NCBI GenBank assembly: GCA_947500545.1
Contig: CANMSO010000003.1
Span: 124,001 to 188,000, forward strand
Reading direction: 5' to 3'
From: an uncultured Aquimarina sp.
Lineage (GTDB): Bacteria; Bacteroidota; Bacteroidia; Flavobacteriales; Flavobacteriaceae
DNA length: 64,000 nucleotides
This document shows positions 44,872-53,879 of this stretch, piece by piece (position 1 is the first letter of the stretch; the number at the start of each line of letters is the position of its first letter). Position numbers and translations under genes: made by a program. The notes under the pieces are model-generated. The model saw only the letters and a program-made list of their open reading frames with translations. It was not told where the DNA came from and ran no database searches.

Positions 44872-47800
44872 ATGAAAAAAATTACTTTCCTATTTGTAAT
44901 TCTTGCAATACATGTATTATCAGCACAACAACCCTTTGATTGTGATGATGGTAATTTCTACCAGGTAATTTCTGGAGCAATGAAAGCATATGATCCTGTA
45001 ACCGGATCTTATTCTGATGCGTTACATTCCTATTCTTCTTATAATGCAGGAGGTTATAACATTGTTGACAATTACCTATATGCTATAAAAAGTAGTGATA
45101 AACACTTACTTAGAATTGCCAAAGACATGGTGGTAGATCTAGGAGCTCTAGCCCCATCTGGGACCACTGCTTTTGGAGGAGGGTATGCCGCAGACGTAGA
45201 TGCAGATGGTAATCTCTGGGTTTTTCAAAATAATAACAAAAAGACATTTCATAAAATAACAAATCTAAACGAATATAATGGCTCGTCTTCTCCCGTTTTT
45301 GAAGTCATAGAAGCCGATGTAGCCTCACCTAGTACATGTGCAGATATTGCCTATGTAAATGGGGTATTATATGGAGGTAGCAGGGGAAAACTATATAAAT
45401 GGGACCTTTCATCAGGTTCACCAGTTTTCTCCAATAAAACAGTAATCGATTTACCAAAAAGCACTTTTGGAGCAGCATATACAGATGCTAACAACAGATT
45501 ATATTTATCAGATAACAACGGTGGGTTGTATTTAATAAATGATTACGAAAGCGCCTCTCCAACGGCAGTTTTACTTAATCTTACAGAGACCACAAACTCT
45601 AATGATGGATTTAAGTGTGCTAGTGGTATTTCACCATTGGATAAAGATCAGGATGGTATTTTAGATTCGATGGATGCAGATTGTGATGGTGACGGGATAT
45701 TAAATACTGTAGAATGTAATGGTATGAATCCATATGGAGATGATGATGGCGATGATATGTACAACTATCTGGATAATGACATTAGTGGTAATGGTGATAA
45801 TGTTGTACAAGATGCTTTTGATAGAGATGGAGATGGTATACCTGACTTCATGGATATAGACGCTGATAATGATGGTATCTATGATATTGTAGAAGCAGGA
45901 CAAGGAGATAAAGACACGAACAACGATGGTATTTATAATGGGTTAGATACAAATTATGCAGATACCGATAATGATGGTATTGCAGATGCTTTTGATGCTG
46001 ATCAAACAGGTATTGAATTTATACCAAGAGACACTGATAATGATACAATCTATAATTGCTATGATACTGACTCTGATAATGACGGAATTGTAGATATTAT
46101 TGAAGGACAAAATAGCGCTACATATATAGGTTTATCTAATACAGATGAAGATACAGATGGATTAGATGATGCTTTTGATGCTGATTTTGGAGGCACCACA
46201 AACGGAACAGTAGATACTGATAGTGATACAATTTATGATCATTTGGATATCGACTCTGATAATGATGGAATATTAGATACTACCGAAGCTTACGATAGTG
46301 ACGGCGATAGAATTGCAGAAACAAACGCTTCAGGTAATGATAATGACATGGATGGTTTAGATGATAGTTTTGATTTAAGAAAAACCAGTTTTGCCCCGGA
46401 AAATGGAGGGCAAACTCCTGCTAGTTTTCCAATACCAGAAATATGTGATCGATATAAGTATTTAGGCGAATTTTCTTCTGACGGTACTCCCTTATATTTA
46501 GACGAAAGAGATGTAGTGAGTCAAGAAACACTTACGATGATTAATGACGCGTTACCAGAAGGTTATCCAGTACCGGATTTTAATCCACATTATATTTCAT
46601 CTGGTTATGATACCGATGTAGTACTACAAGAAGAAGCAGATATCTGGATCACTTTTGTTGGTGAAGGTGCAGGATATAAAAACACCTTAGGATTTTATAC
46701 CTATGATATCAATGATCCTAATCCATCAATGCCCGTTCCAGAAGATATTACCATTATTTTTCCGAATGTATCCGCAATAGGAAGCGGGGGTAGTCTTGAG
46801 ATTGGAGACAAAGTAAATATAGGAAGTTTTCCACCAAATATCGGAATTGGATGGGTATTATTAGCCAATGCATGGTCAGACGGTTGTGTAGGCACAGGAA
46901 ACTGGCAATTACATTCTAATGACGAGTACAATCCTGAAAGCGACCCTGCGTTACGGTATCATAATGTATTATTATCCGATCCCAGTAATGAAAGAATCAT
47001 ACTAGGATTTGAAGATATTAGAAGAGATTATGCATCTTGTGACCAGGATTTTAATGATGCTTTATTTTATATCACTGCTAGTCCTTATACTGCGATTAAA
47101 ACAGATAATTATGCTAGTATTGATTCTGCAACCGATGTTACTTCAGCAAATGATGGTGGATTAGAAAGTAATGGTGATTTGGCAAGCTTAATCGCAAAAC
47201 GTAATTTTAATAGAACAAAAACAAATTCGATTTTCAATACTAAAAAATCACAGCAACGATTTGTACCTGGAATGAAATCGTATAAATCCTCTAATGGTGA
47301 AGATCTAAGTATCTATCTTCCTAAAACAGGAATATCTGGTACAGAATCTACGTATGTATCCAGTCCAGAAGATCTATTAGGCATTACCAATGCAGAAGCT
47401 ATATTTTCTATAGATTACTACAAAGCAGATCAAAGAGTAGCAGCTGCATTGGCTACATCAACAAAAGGTTCAATTTATGATCACTCTAAAACGATTTGTG
47501 ACCGATTAAATGGTTCTAAATTATTAGATGTAAGAACCGTAATGATCAAAAAGCATACGATTGTGAGTACTAAAATCGAAAGAGCTACCGGAGAAATTGA
47601 ATATGCATTAACCTTCTCTATCAAAAAAGCAGCATCTGAAAATGAAATCTATAGTTTATGGAATATAGCTGACTATCCTGAAGGAGATTATACCAATTTC
47701 CAGATATGGGGTGGATCTGTATCACAAGTAGCTAATATTGCAAATCATATCATTACAGAATTTGTAACAAATAAGCCATTGCGAAGTCACAAAATAAGTA

Positions 47801-48852
47801 ATCGTGTACCTACAGTTTTTGTAGAACAAGGGTGGTATACCAATGGTACGTTAACATTACATATGGTGAACAAACAAGGTGCAAAGCAGATGGAATTTTC
47901 TAGCAACATCAGAAAAACAGAGCTGTCAAAAGAGGAAAACTTTACGCAAATGGTAGCTTTATCTGGATCGTATACTGAACAAATCACCGTAGACACAGGA
48001 TATTTGTTTGACATCGGATTCTCTATTAAAGGAGAAAATTCTACCCAGTTAGATGCTTTATATCTGGCAGATGGCCCTTGGGGTATAGATTATAAAGATC
48101 AAGGTGTAGTCATTGAAAACTTTGAAGTGCTAGAACATAATACTGTAGAAAAAGAAAATGCGTATATCATAGAGCGTAATGCAAAAGTAAAAGGAGAAGT
48201 AAAAGAAACCTTAAACCTATTTAGAAATGTATTGGTCGGCGAACTCACCCTAGATGTATCTACATATGAAGCGATAGAATTTGAAATGCATAGCAATCGT
48301 GATATCGAAGTAATCTTGGTCACCAAAGATCTTACAGACTGGAACAACAGACTTAGGTATAAAATTGAAGCAAACGATGAAAAGCAGGTATACAACATTC
48401 CTTTTTCTGAGTTTACTAATGGTAGTACTGCCAATAATAGCATAGGCAATATTAAAAACATAGTATTCTCTGTACAGGGAGATTATCAAAACTTCGTTCC
48501 TTTTTATCTAGAAGTGGCAGATCTGGCTTTTGCAAAAGTGACTATACCAGATACCGAAACAGAAACTGATATCGTGGCACAAGAAGAAACTCCAGAAGAA
48601 ATCAAAAATATCGTGTTAAAAAATTACCCAAACCCATTTAGCAGTCGAACAACAATTGAGGTGCCTGGAGAACATACTGTATTACAAATGACGGTAATCG
48701 ATATGCTAGGCAGAACGGTTAGAAAGCAACAAATCACACCAAATAATCACAAGGTTATTTTTGAAACCAAAAATTTAATCCCAGGGCTATATTTTTATAT
48801 GCTTAGCGGTGAAAATAAAGAAAAATACAAGGGTAAATTTATGATACAATAA
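44872..48852 (+). CDS. Giant T9SS surface protein with Ca-binding and DUF4114 regions
   Basis: 1326 residues, secreted (signal peptide 1-18, ending LSAQ). A beta-propeller-like N-terminus (about 20-250) is followed by about ten thrombospondin-type-3-like DxDxDG repeats (about 255-500) that should bind calcium. A DUF4114-like domain (about 570-750, with LGFEDIRRDY and DFNDALFY) and a long beta-rich stretch follow. The C-terminal T9SS type A domain (about 1245-1326) contains NYPNPFSS and GLYFYML. Probably a cell-surface adhesin or matrix protein. It has its own Site A promoter directly after the phosphorelay operon. Confidence 0.85.
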   Translation: MKKITFLFVILAIHVLSAQQPFDCDDGNFYQVISGAMKAYDPVTGSYSDALHSYSSYNAGGYNIVDNYLYAIKSSDKHLLRIAKDMVVDLGALAPSGTTAFGGGYAADVDADGNLWVFQNNNKKTFHKITNLNEYNGSSSPVFEVIEADVASPSTCADIAYVNGVLYGGSRGKLYKWDLSSGSPVFSNKTVIDLPKSTFGAAYTDANNRLYLSDNNGGLYLINDYESASPTAVLLNLTETTNSNDGFKCASGISPLDKDQDGILDSMDADCDGDGILNTVECNGMNPYGDDDGDDMYNYLDNDISGNGDNVVQDAFDRDGDGIPDFMDIDADNDGIYDIVEAGQGDKDTNNDGIYNGLDTNYADTDNDGIADAFDADQTGIEFIPRDTDNDTIYNCYDTDSDNDGIVDIIEGQNSATYIGLSNTDEDTDGLDDAFDADFGGTTNGTVDTDSDTIYDHLDIDSDNDGILDTTEAYDSDGDRIAETNASGNDNDMDGLDDSFDLRKTSFAPENGGQTPASFPIPEICDRYKYLGEFSSDGTPLYLDERDVVSQETLTMINDALPEGYPVPDFNPHYISSGYDTDVVLQEEADIWITFVGEGAGYKNTLGFYTYDINDPNPSMPVPEDITIIFPNVSAIGSGGSLEIGDKVNIGSFPPNIGIGWVLLANAWSDGCVGTGNWQLHSNDEYNPESDPALRYHNVLLSDPSNERIILGFEDIRRDYASCDQDFNDALFYITASPYTAIKTDNYASIDSATDVTSANDGGLESNGDLASLIAKRNFNRTKTNSIFNTKKSQQRFVPGMKSYKSSNGEDLSIYLPKTGISGTESTYVSSPEDLLGITNAEAIFSIDYYKADQRVAAALATSTKGSIYDHSKTICDRLNGSKLLDVRTVMIKKHTIVSTKIERATGEIEYALTFSIKKAASENEIYSLWNIADYPEGDYTNFQIWGGSVSQVANIANHIITEFVTNKPLRSHKISNRVPTVFVEQGWYTNGTLTLHMVNKQGAKQMEFSSNIRKTELSKEENFTQMVALSGSYTEQITVDTGYLFDIGFSIKGENSTQLDALYLADGPWGIDYKDQGVVIENFEVLEHNTVEKENAYIIERNAKVKGEVKETLNLFRNVLVGELTLDVSTYEAIEFEMHSNRDIEVILVTKDLTDWNNRLRYKIEANDEKQVYNIPFSEFTNGSTANNSIGNIKNIVFSVQGDYQNFVPFYLEVADLAFAKVTIPDTETETDIVAQEETPEEIKNIVLKNYPNPFSSRTTIEVPGEHTVLQMTVIDMLGRTVRKQQITPNNHKVIFETKNLIPGLYFYMLSGENKEKYKGKFMIQ

Positions 48853-48881
48853 CAAAATAAAGTTTAGTTTCAGATTTGGGT

Positions 48882-48923
48882 AATAGCGAGGATAAAATCA
48901 CATTTTGTTCTCGCTATTTTTTT
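48882..48923. terminator. Bidirectional terminator
   Basis: Stem AATAGCGAG/CTCGCTATT with a 19-nt loop between convergent genes, T tract on the plus side. Confidence 0.85.
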
Positions 48924-49164
48924 ATTTTCTTTTATCCAATTCAAGGTAAAGCTGCTCTACTTTATCTCTTGCCCATTGTGTCTTTCTTAAAAAGGTAAGA
49001 CTAGACTTTATAGAAGGGTCTTTTTTAAAACAATTGATGTCAATTTTTGCTGCTAACCTTTCCCAACCATAATGGCTTGCTAAAGATTCTAATATATCTG
49101 CCAATTTCACCCCATGCAAAGGATTGTTGGGTTGTTCTTTCTTGGGATTGTTTTGTTTGTCCAT
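48922..49164 (-). CDS. VF530-like DNA-binding protein (DUF2132)
   Basis: 80 residues. The block [25 protein letters not shown] and [20 protein letters not shown] matches the VF530/DUF2132 family, small proteins described as DNA-binding. Cytosolic, no other domain. It stands alone between the surface-protein terminator and the decayed AlbA-like gene. Role unknown. Confidence 0.85.
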   Translation of the reverse strand: MDKQNNPKKEQPNNPLHGVKLADILESLASHYGWERLAAKIDINCFKKDPSIKSSLTFLRKTQWARDKVEQLYLELDKRK

Positions 49165-49382
49165 TAATGAGTTTCGTAATTATTAAAAATCAGAATTACG
49201 TATTTTGATTTTAGTTAGTCATGTTCCTTAAGGCAGATTTATGACCTAATTTTATGTTTATAGCTTCGTTTTAACACTTACTTCGCTATTTATTATTTAC
49301 ATTGTTGAAAGTAGTTGTTTTTCATAGTCAAATAACAAAGTGTTGTATATCATATGATTTCAGACACTTCAGTTTACTATTA

Positions 49383-49401
49383 TCAAATAACCATCAAATA
49401 A
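49383..49401 (+). repeat. Tandem TCAAATAA repeat, left side of the decayed gene
   Basis: Two TCAAATAA copies (49383-49390 and 49394-49401) at 11-bp period; another single copy is at 49328-49335. The same arrangement is found on the other side of the pseudogene. Confidence 0.5.
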
Positions 49402-49403
49402 GA

Positions 49404-50830
49404 TTATGCCCAAAAAGGTATATATTTTTTATACTTTCTAGAATTACTTTCAGGGTCATCTTCCTTTATGACATTATCTTTTAAAGCTTCTTTAATAATT
49501 CTTGAAGCAATAGCTGCATTTTTACTTTCTATTTTAAACCTTTCTCTTAAGGATTGGTTGGTCATTTTATCATTAGAGACATATCTCAAACAACAATGTT
49601 GATAGCACGCTCTTATTTTGTCCTTTTTGTCCATTTGATTTAAAGTTTTATAAGAGTACATTATGACTTTTGTGTGTTTTTCCTGAATTAGAATATCAGG
49701 TGCTGGTAATTGATACATTTCATTATAAAAAATTACTTTATCAATTCCACTTCCTTTTTCTTCACAAATACCTAGTCTTCTCATTAAATCAGCAAGCATA
49801 TCATTTCTAGATTGATATTCGTCAAATGAGTGGTATTCCTGGGTTAGTAATTTCAATTCTATCAGAAAATATTTCAACCATAGGAAAGCCTTTTTCTTCA
49901 AAATCTTGATGAATTATTGCATTGGCTAATAATTCACGTACTGCAATTTCAGGATACATTCTTTTATCATCTCTAAAGGCTTTTCCTATTTCTTCATTAG
50001 CAGGCAATTGACTATTTACCCAGTCAATTAGTCCTTGATAGCCTGAAACATATCCTTTTCCTCCAATTTGTTCTCGTACAGTTTCAATTTTATTATTGTG
50101 TTTATAAACAATTACCCTAATTGCTTTTCTTTTTAAATCAGGAAATTCTTCGAGGTTTTTTGCAAATAAAATTGCACCTAAATTTGTAATAGAGTACTTA
50201 GATGTTTTTTTAATAATTAAATTCTCTGAGATGAATTTATCTATAACTCCTTGTCTATTTGAAGGATATGGCAGCTTTAATAAATCAAAATATGTTTGAG
50301 TATCTAAAAGAGAAACAATTGAGTCTGCATCTATATTTTCTTTTGCTAATTGTAGTTCAAATCTTATAATATCTTTCCTATTCCAAATCTTAGATTCTTT
50401 TTCTGGAAACTCTTTAAGTAATCGAGTATAACTTCCAATTCTAATATATGCTTGGTTAATAAATTTAACAGGTCTATTTATTGCTGCTGGAATTACATAC
50501 ATACTAATATTAATTCCTTCAGAATATTCAAACTCATAAGTCTTAAAGTCAATTCTCGGGTCTAGTCTTTGAATTAACCAATTCTTCTTTTCCTTTAGTC
50601 GCTGTTTTCACTTTAAAAGTAGTTCCCTTAATATTATGGGTTTTGTCTTCAACTCCAAAAATTAGAAATCCATATTGTTTCTTACTTAAACAAGCCCCAT
50701 TAGCTAAAGCCGATATCCTTTCTCCTATTTCTTCATTAGAATGAAAGTTTAATTTGAATTCAAGCCACTCAGTTTCTTGTGAATAGCTTACAAGCTCTTT
50801 TAGAAGTGATTTTAGTTCAGTTTTTGTCAT
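49404..50830 (-). pseudogene. AlbA_2 / RecG-like ATP-binding protein, frameshifted
   Basis: Three fragments together form one gene. The 5' part (50549-50830) carries an AlbA_2 (Schlafen-like) domain with ETEWLEFKLNFHSNEEIGE. The middle (49822-50502 and its upstream extension) carries INRPVKFINQAYIRIGSYTRLL and the ATP-binding LANAIIHQDFEEKGFP with IEITNPGIPL. The 3' part (49404-49901) continues with EYQSRNDMLADLMRRLGICEEKGSGIDKVIF. The frame breaks near 50580-50595 (one-base shift) and near 49835-49850, where codons between IPLI and DEYQSRN seem lost. Such proteins are often regulators or defence-linked; here it is inactive. Confidence 0.75.
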
Positions 50831-50833
50831 TTG

Positions 50834-50852
50834 TCAAATAAGGATCAAATAA
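50834..50852 (+). repeat. Tandem TCAAATAA repeat, right side of the decayed gene
   Basis: Two TCAAATAA copies (50834-50841 and 50845-50852) at 11-bp period, as on the left side; another single copy at 50911-50918. Confidence 0.5.
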
Positions 50853-50877
50853 AAACCCCCTTGAATATAAGGGGTTT
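50847..50877 (-). terminator. Terminator of the TPR outer-membrane gene
   Basis: Stem AAACCCC/GGGGTTT extended by CTT/AAG pairing, with a T tract on the minus strand; overlaps the right TCAAATAA repeat. Confidence 0.65.
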
Positions 50878-51002
50878 AGCAATTATTTACAACAAATATA
50901 TTGTATTCTATCAAATAAGATCAAGATTGTCAGTTATAATTACCAATCAACAACTGTATATGTAAAAATACACATATTTATCTTCTCCCAAATCTATAAA
51001 AT

Positions 51003-53069
51003 CTAAGGCCTCAACTCCTTAATTTTTTGATCAAAAAGTGGTTTCTGCAAAAAGTACCATTTCAGTTTAAAACCAAACTCAGTAAACTCAAAACCAGCTG
51101 CAGTGGCTGAGGCTATATTACTATACTTACCATATATGTTTGCTTTAAAACGATCCGAAAATTGATGCCCAAACTTAGCTTCGGCTCTAAAAGTAGATGA
51201 GGCAGGGTCATTTTCTACAAACTGTCTACCCAATGCGGCACTAGCACTATAAAACCATTGCTTTTGAGGATCACTCACAACCTCTGCAAATACCTCTCCC
51301 AAATGAAACTGTTCTGGGCTAAAATATATAGTAGGCACAGCATTTTTAAAGCTTATATATTGGTAGTTCACACCTGCTTTTAGCACAGGTTTATTCAAAA
51401 TAGAATAATATAATGATGTAAATAATAGATTCCTGGTGTTATCATCGCTTTGTGCCGTATACATATATTGTGTATACCATCCCAGATTAACATTCGTTCC
51501 CAAATTATAGTTAAGGGAGTAGTTGTTCATCACGATTTCTCTATCGATCAGATCTGCATTAAAATTTTGCAACTCTCTTTTGTAGCCAATATCTAAGTTT
51601 TGCAGTCTAAAAGGTTTGATTTTTAGTAAGACTTCACCAATAAGTGATGTAAACGTATTGGTAAATCCATCGGCATTGGTGACTCCTATATTCCCAATCA
51701 TAGAAACCTTTCCATTCAATTTATAATCCATCCCCAATCTTGCATTGTGAGAAGTAGCTTCATTAGTAGTAACCGTGTTCTTAGTCGTACGATAGGTATA
51801 GTTAAACGTCGTTTTGAATTTGGTAGAAAGCGGTATTTCTGAAGTCAGACCTACACTTACGGCCTCATTATCACCATTATCAAAGGTAAAAGTGGTTTTT
51901 TGTTCTACAAAAGGTGTATGTGATTTTTTAAGTGTTTTGATCAATTTTTCGGCATCTGGCTGTTTTGGATAAAATTGTAATGTCTTAAAAGCATATTCAT
52001 AAGATTTCATATCCTCTCCTATGGCTCTATAGGCATTAGCGATTCCTAAATTACCATCAAACGACGTCGTATCCTTATCCAAAATAGTAGTATATGCCTC
52101 TGTACTATTTTTAAATCTACTTGTATACATCCCATAGGTTGCTTGCAAAGCCAATACTCTTCCGTTATCAGGATACATTAACTTTAACTGGTCTATTTGC
52201 TCCTTTGCTGCGGTAAAGGTTCTATTCCACAATAATGCCTGAATGTATCGTTCTTGGGTAGCCAAGTATAGATTCTTATCATCTTTATATTTTTCAACTT
52301 TTGAGATAGCCGTAGTAGCTAGAGAAAGTGCTTTATTTTCTTTATTATTTTTATGCGCTACCAAAGCCAAACCATTTAAAGATGCGATACTATCTTTTGC
52401 ATTGGTCGCTAAAGCCTTGTATGTTTTTTCTGCAGCAACAAGATCATGACTTATTAAGTTTATGTTTGCTTTATTGAGCTGGGTATCTTTATCATTAGGA
52501 AAATCTACTAGATTTTGATCCAACAATGTTAATGCCTCTGTATGTTTTTTATCCTGGGATAGCTCATTGGCATACCCCAACCGAATATATTTTCTTGAGA
52601 TCAATGCATTGGGGTTTCCTTCTTTTAATTGTAGTGCTTTGTTTACCCAATCTAACGCCTTTTTATATTTTTTTAAATTAGAAAGTGTATTGGCATATCC
52701 CAAAACTGCCGGAAAGCTAGTTTTATTCTCCTCAGTTAATTTTTCATAGTAGGACTCTGCTTCAGAAAACTGATGATTCCATAATAGGGATTCGGCATAA
52801 TTTAGTTTGATTTCGAAATCTTCAGGATACTCGCTTTTCAGTTCAGTAAAAATAGTAACAGCCTTTTCTGAATCTCCTGATAACCCAACGGCTCTTCCGT
52901 AGCATAGTCTTGCTGTTTTATTATTAGGATATTGTTTTAGAATAGTTGTAAAAAAAACTTCTGCTTTTGCATATTTACCTGTTTCCAAATAATTGAATCC
53001 TTCTTGCATATCTTGTGCAAAAGAAGATAGTGTAGATAACAGAAAAATATAAGGTAGTAATCGAGACAT
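51003..53069 (-). CDS. TPR protein with YaiO-like outer-membrane barrel
   Basis: 688 residues. Signal peptide (1-18, ending SFAQ). About ten TPR-like repeats (about 20-390) precede a YaiO-family beta-barrel (about 395-688) ending with aromatic-rich strands (FGFKLKWYFLQKP). This resembles the PgaA/BcsC layout, in which periplasmic TPRs guide polysaccharide to an outer-membrane pore. I infer the export channel of the polysaccharide encoded here. It is divergent from the STAS genes and shares their regulatory region. Confidence 0.82.
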   Translation of the reverse strand: MSRLLPYIFLLSTLSSFAQDMQEGFNYLETGKYAKAEVFFTTILKQYPNNKTARLCYGRAVGLSGDSEKAVTIFTELKSEYPEDFEIKLNYAESLLWNHQFSEAESYYEKLTEENKTSFPAVLGYANTLSNLKKYKKALDWVNKALQLKEGNPNALISRKYIRLGYANELSQDKKHTEALTLLDQNLVDFPNDKDTQLNKANINLISHDLVAAEKTYKALATNAKDSIASLNGLALVAHKNNKENKALSLATTAISKVEKYKDDKNLYLATQERYIQALLWNRTFTAAKEQIDQLKLMYPDNGRVLALQATYGMYTSRFKNSTEAYTTILDKDTTSFDGNLGIANAYRAIGEDMKSYEYAFKTLQFYPKQPDAEKLIKTLKKSHTPFVEQKTTFTFDNGDNEAVSVGLTSEIPLSTKFKTTFNYTYRTTKNTVTTNEATSHNARLGMDYKLNGKVSMIGNIGVTNADGFTNTFTSLIGEVLLKIKPFRLQNLDIGYKRELQNFNADLIDREIVMNNYSLNYNLGTNVNLGWYTQYMYTAQSDDNTRNLLFTSLYYSILNKPVLKAGVNYQYISFKNAVPTIYFSPEQFHLGEVFAEVVSDPQKQWFYSASAALGRQFVENDPASSTFRAEAKFGHQFSDRFKANIYGKYSNIASATAAGFEFTEFGFKLKWYFLQKPLFDQKIKELRP

Positions 53070-53128
53070 AGGTTATTTGGGTTTCTTTTCTACAAGGTAA
53101 GCATCTATTTTATGACTGTTGTGACATT

Positions 53129-53158
53129 CATAATTTTTCCAACGTCATAATTTTTCCA
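53129..53158. repeat. Direct repeat in the TPR/STAS divergent promoter
   Basis: CATAATTTTTCCA occurs twice (53129-53141 and 53146-53158), period 17 bp. It is adjacent to Site B but on the side of the minus-strand gene. Confidence 0.5.
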
Positions 53159-53225
53159 TTCATCTACACAAAATGGCAACTCACCGAAAATTAAAGAAAC
53201 TACCTAGTCAGATCCTTCATATTTG
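53156..53225 (+). promoter_or_regulatory. Site B: repeat pair and promoter of the STAS-flippase unit
   Basis: CCATTCATCTA (53156-53166) and CAACTCACCGA (53177-53187), 21 bp apart. The second ends 30 bp before CATATTTG (53218-53225; seven of eight match). No TTG at -33. Confidence 0.7.
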
Positions 53226-53255
53226 TAGCATTACAAACCCAAAATATGAACGATT

Positions 53256-53552
53256 ATGGCACTTAAAATTACAAACAATTATGGAGTATTTGAAATCAAC
53301 GGAAGCATTATAGCAGAAAATGCAAAGTCACTACAACATCATTTCGAACAACTATTATTCACTTCTGATAGTGTAATTCTATCAGTAGATAATGTAAAAA
53401 AAATAGATGCTTCAGGAGTAAGTGCTTTAACCAATCTGTATAAACGAGCTATGAAAAGTAATAAAATCTTTTACATCATAGGCAAAGAGAATAAAAAGGT
53501 CCAAAAGGCCTTCGGGAAAGTAAATTACATCTTAAGGGGTGATTTTGTATAA
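53256..53552 (+). CDS. STAS-domain protein, phosphorylatable type
   Basis: 98 residues, a single STAS domain like anti-sigma-factor antagonists. The switch segment reads KKIDASGVSALTNLY, with the expected Ser53 after Asp51 and followed by Gly. No partner Rsb/SpoIIAB kinase is nearby. ATG 53256 is used; an out-of-frame ATG at 53246 opens a six-codon upstream frame overlapping it. A second STAS protein follows after 27 bp. A role as a switch for polysaccharide assembly is inference. Confidence 0.85.
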   Translation: MALKITNNYGVFEINGSIIAENAKSLQHHFEQLLFTSDSVILSVDNVKKIDASGVSALTNLYKRAMKSNKIFYIIGKENKKVQKAFGKVNYILRGDFV

Positions 53553-53579
53553 AAATCCACAAATCTAAATTCTATCACT

Positions 53580-53879
53580 ATGGAACTACAAATACATAAC
53601 AAACAAGGAACATTTGAAGTAATAGGCAACTTTACCTCGAAAAATACCGAGAAAGTAAGAGATCATTTCAACTATTTACTAGATCATTATGAGGAAGTAG
53701 TAATGTGTTTAAAAAAAGTGAAGGAAATTGACCAAAATGCTTTAAACACTATGAATGAAATATATAAAAAAGCATCCAGACGAAGTAAAATACTTTTTGT
53801 TCATGGTAAAGAAAATAAGGCTATCGCAAATGCTTTTATAAATAACCAATTAGCACACATTTTTAGAAATGACTATTAG
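53580..53879 (+). CDS. STAS-domain protein, degenerate switch site
   Basis: 99 residues that align without gaps to the preceding STAS protein. The switch segment is KEIDQNALNTMNEIY: the phospho-acceptor Ser is replaced by Asn53 and the Gly by Ala54. It probably cannot be phosphorylated and may act as a constitutive or competitor form. Its 3' end overlaps the flippase start by 11 nt, tying it to polysaccharide transport. Confidence 0.8.
   Translation: MELQIHNKQGTFEVIGNFTSKNTEKVRDHFNYLLDHYEEVVMCLKKVKEIDQNALNTMNEIYKKASRRSKILFVHGKENKAIANAFINNQLAHIFRNDY

Noticed and set aside
45640..46370. Short DNA repeats (GATAATGATGG-like) as a CRISPR or satellite array
   Set aside because: They encode DxDxDG calcium-binding repeats within an open frame; there are no constant repeats with unique spacers.
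49302..49484. 60-codon plus-strand frame near the decayed gene
   Set aside because: Overlaps the 3' end of the AlbA/RecG-like pseudogene antisense; composition is that of AT-rich noise.
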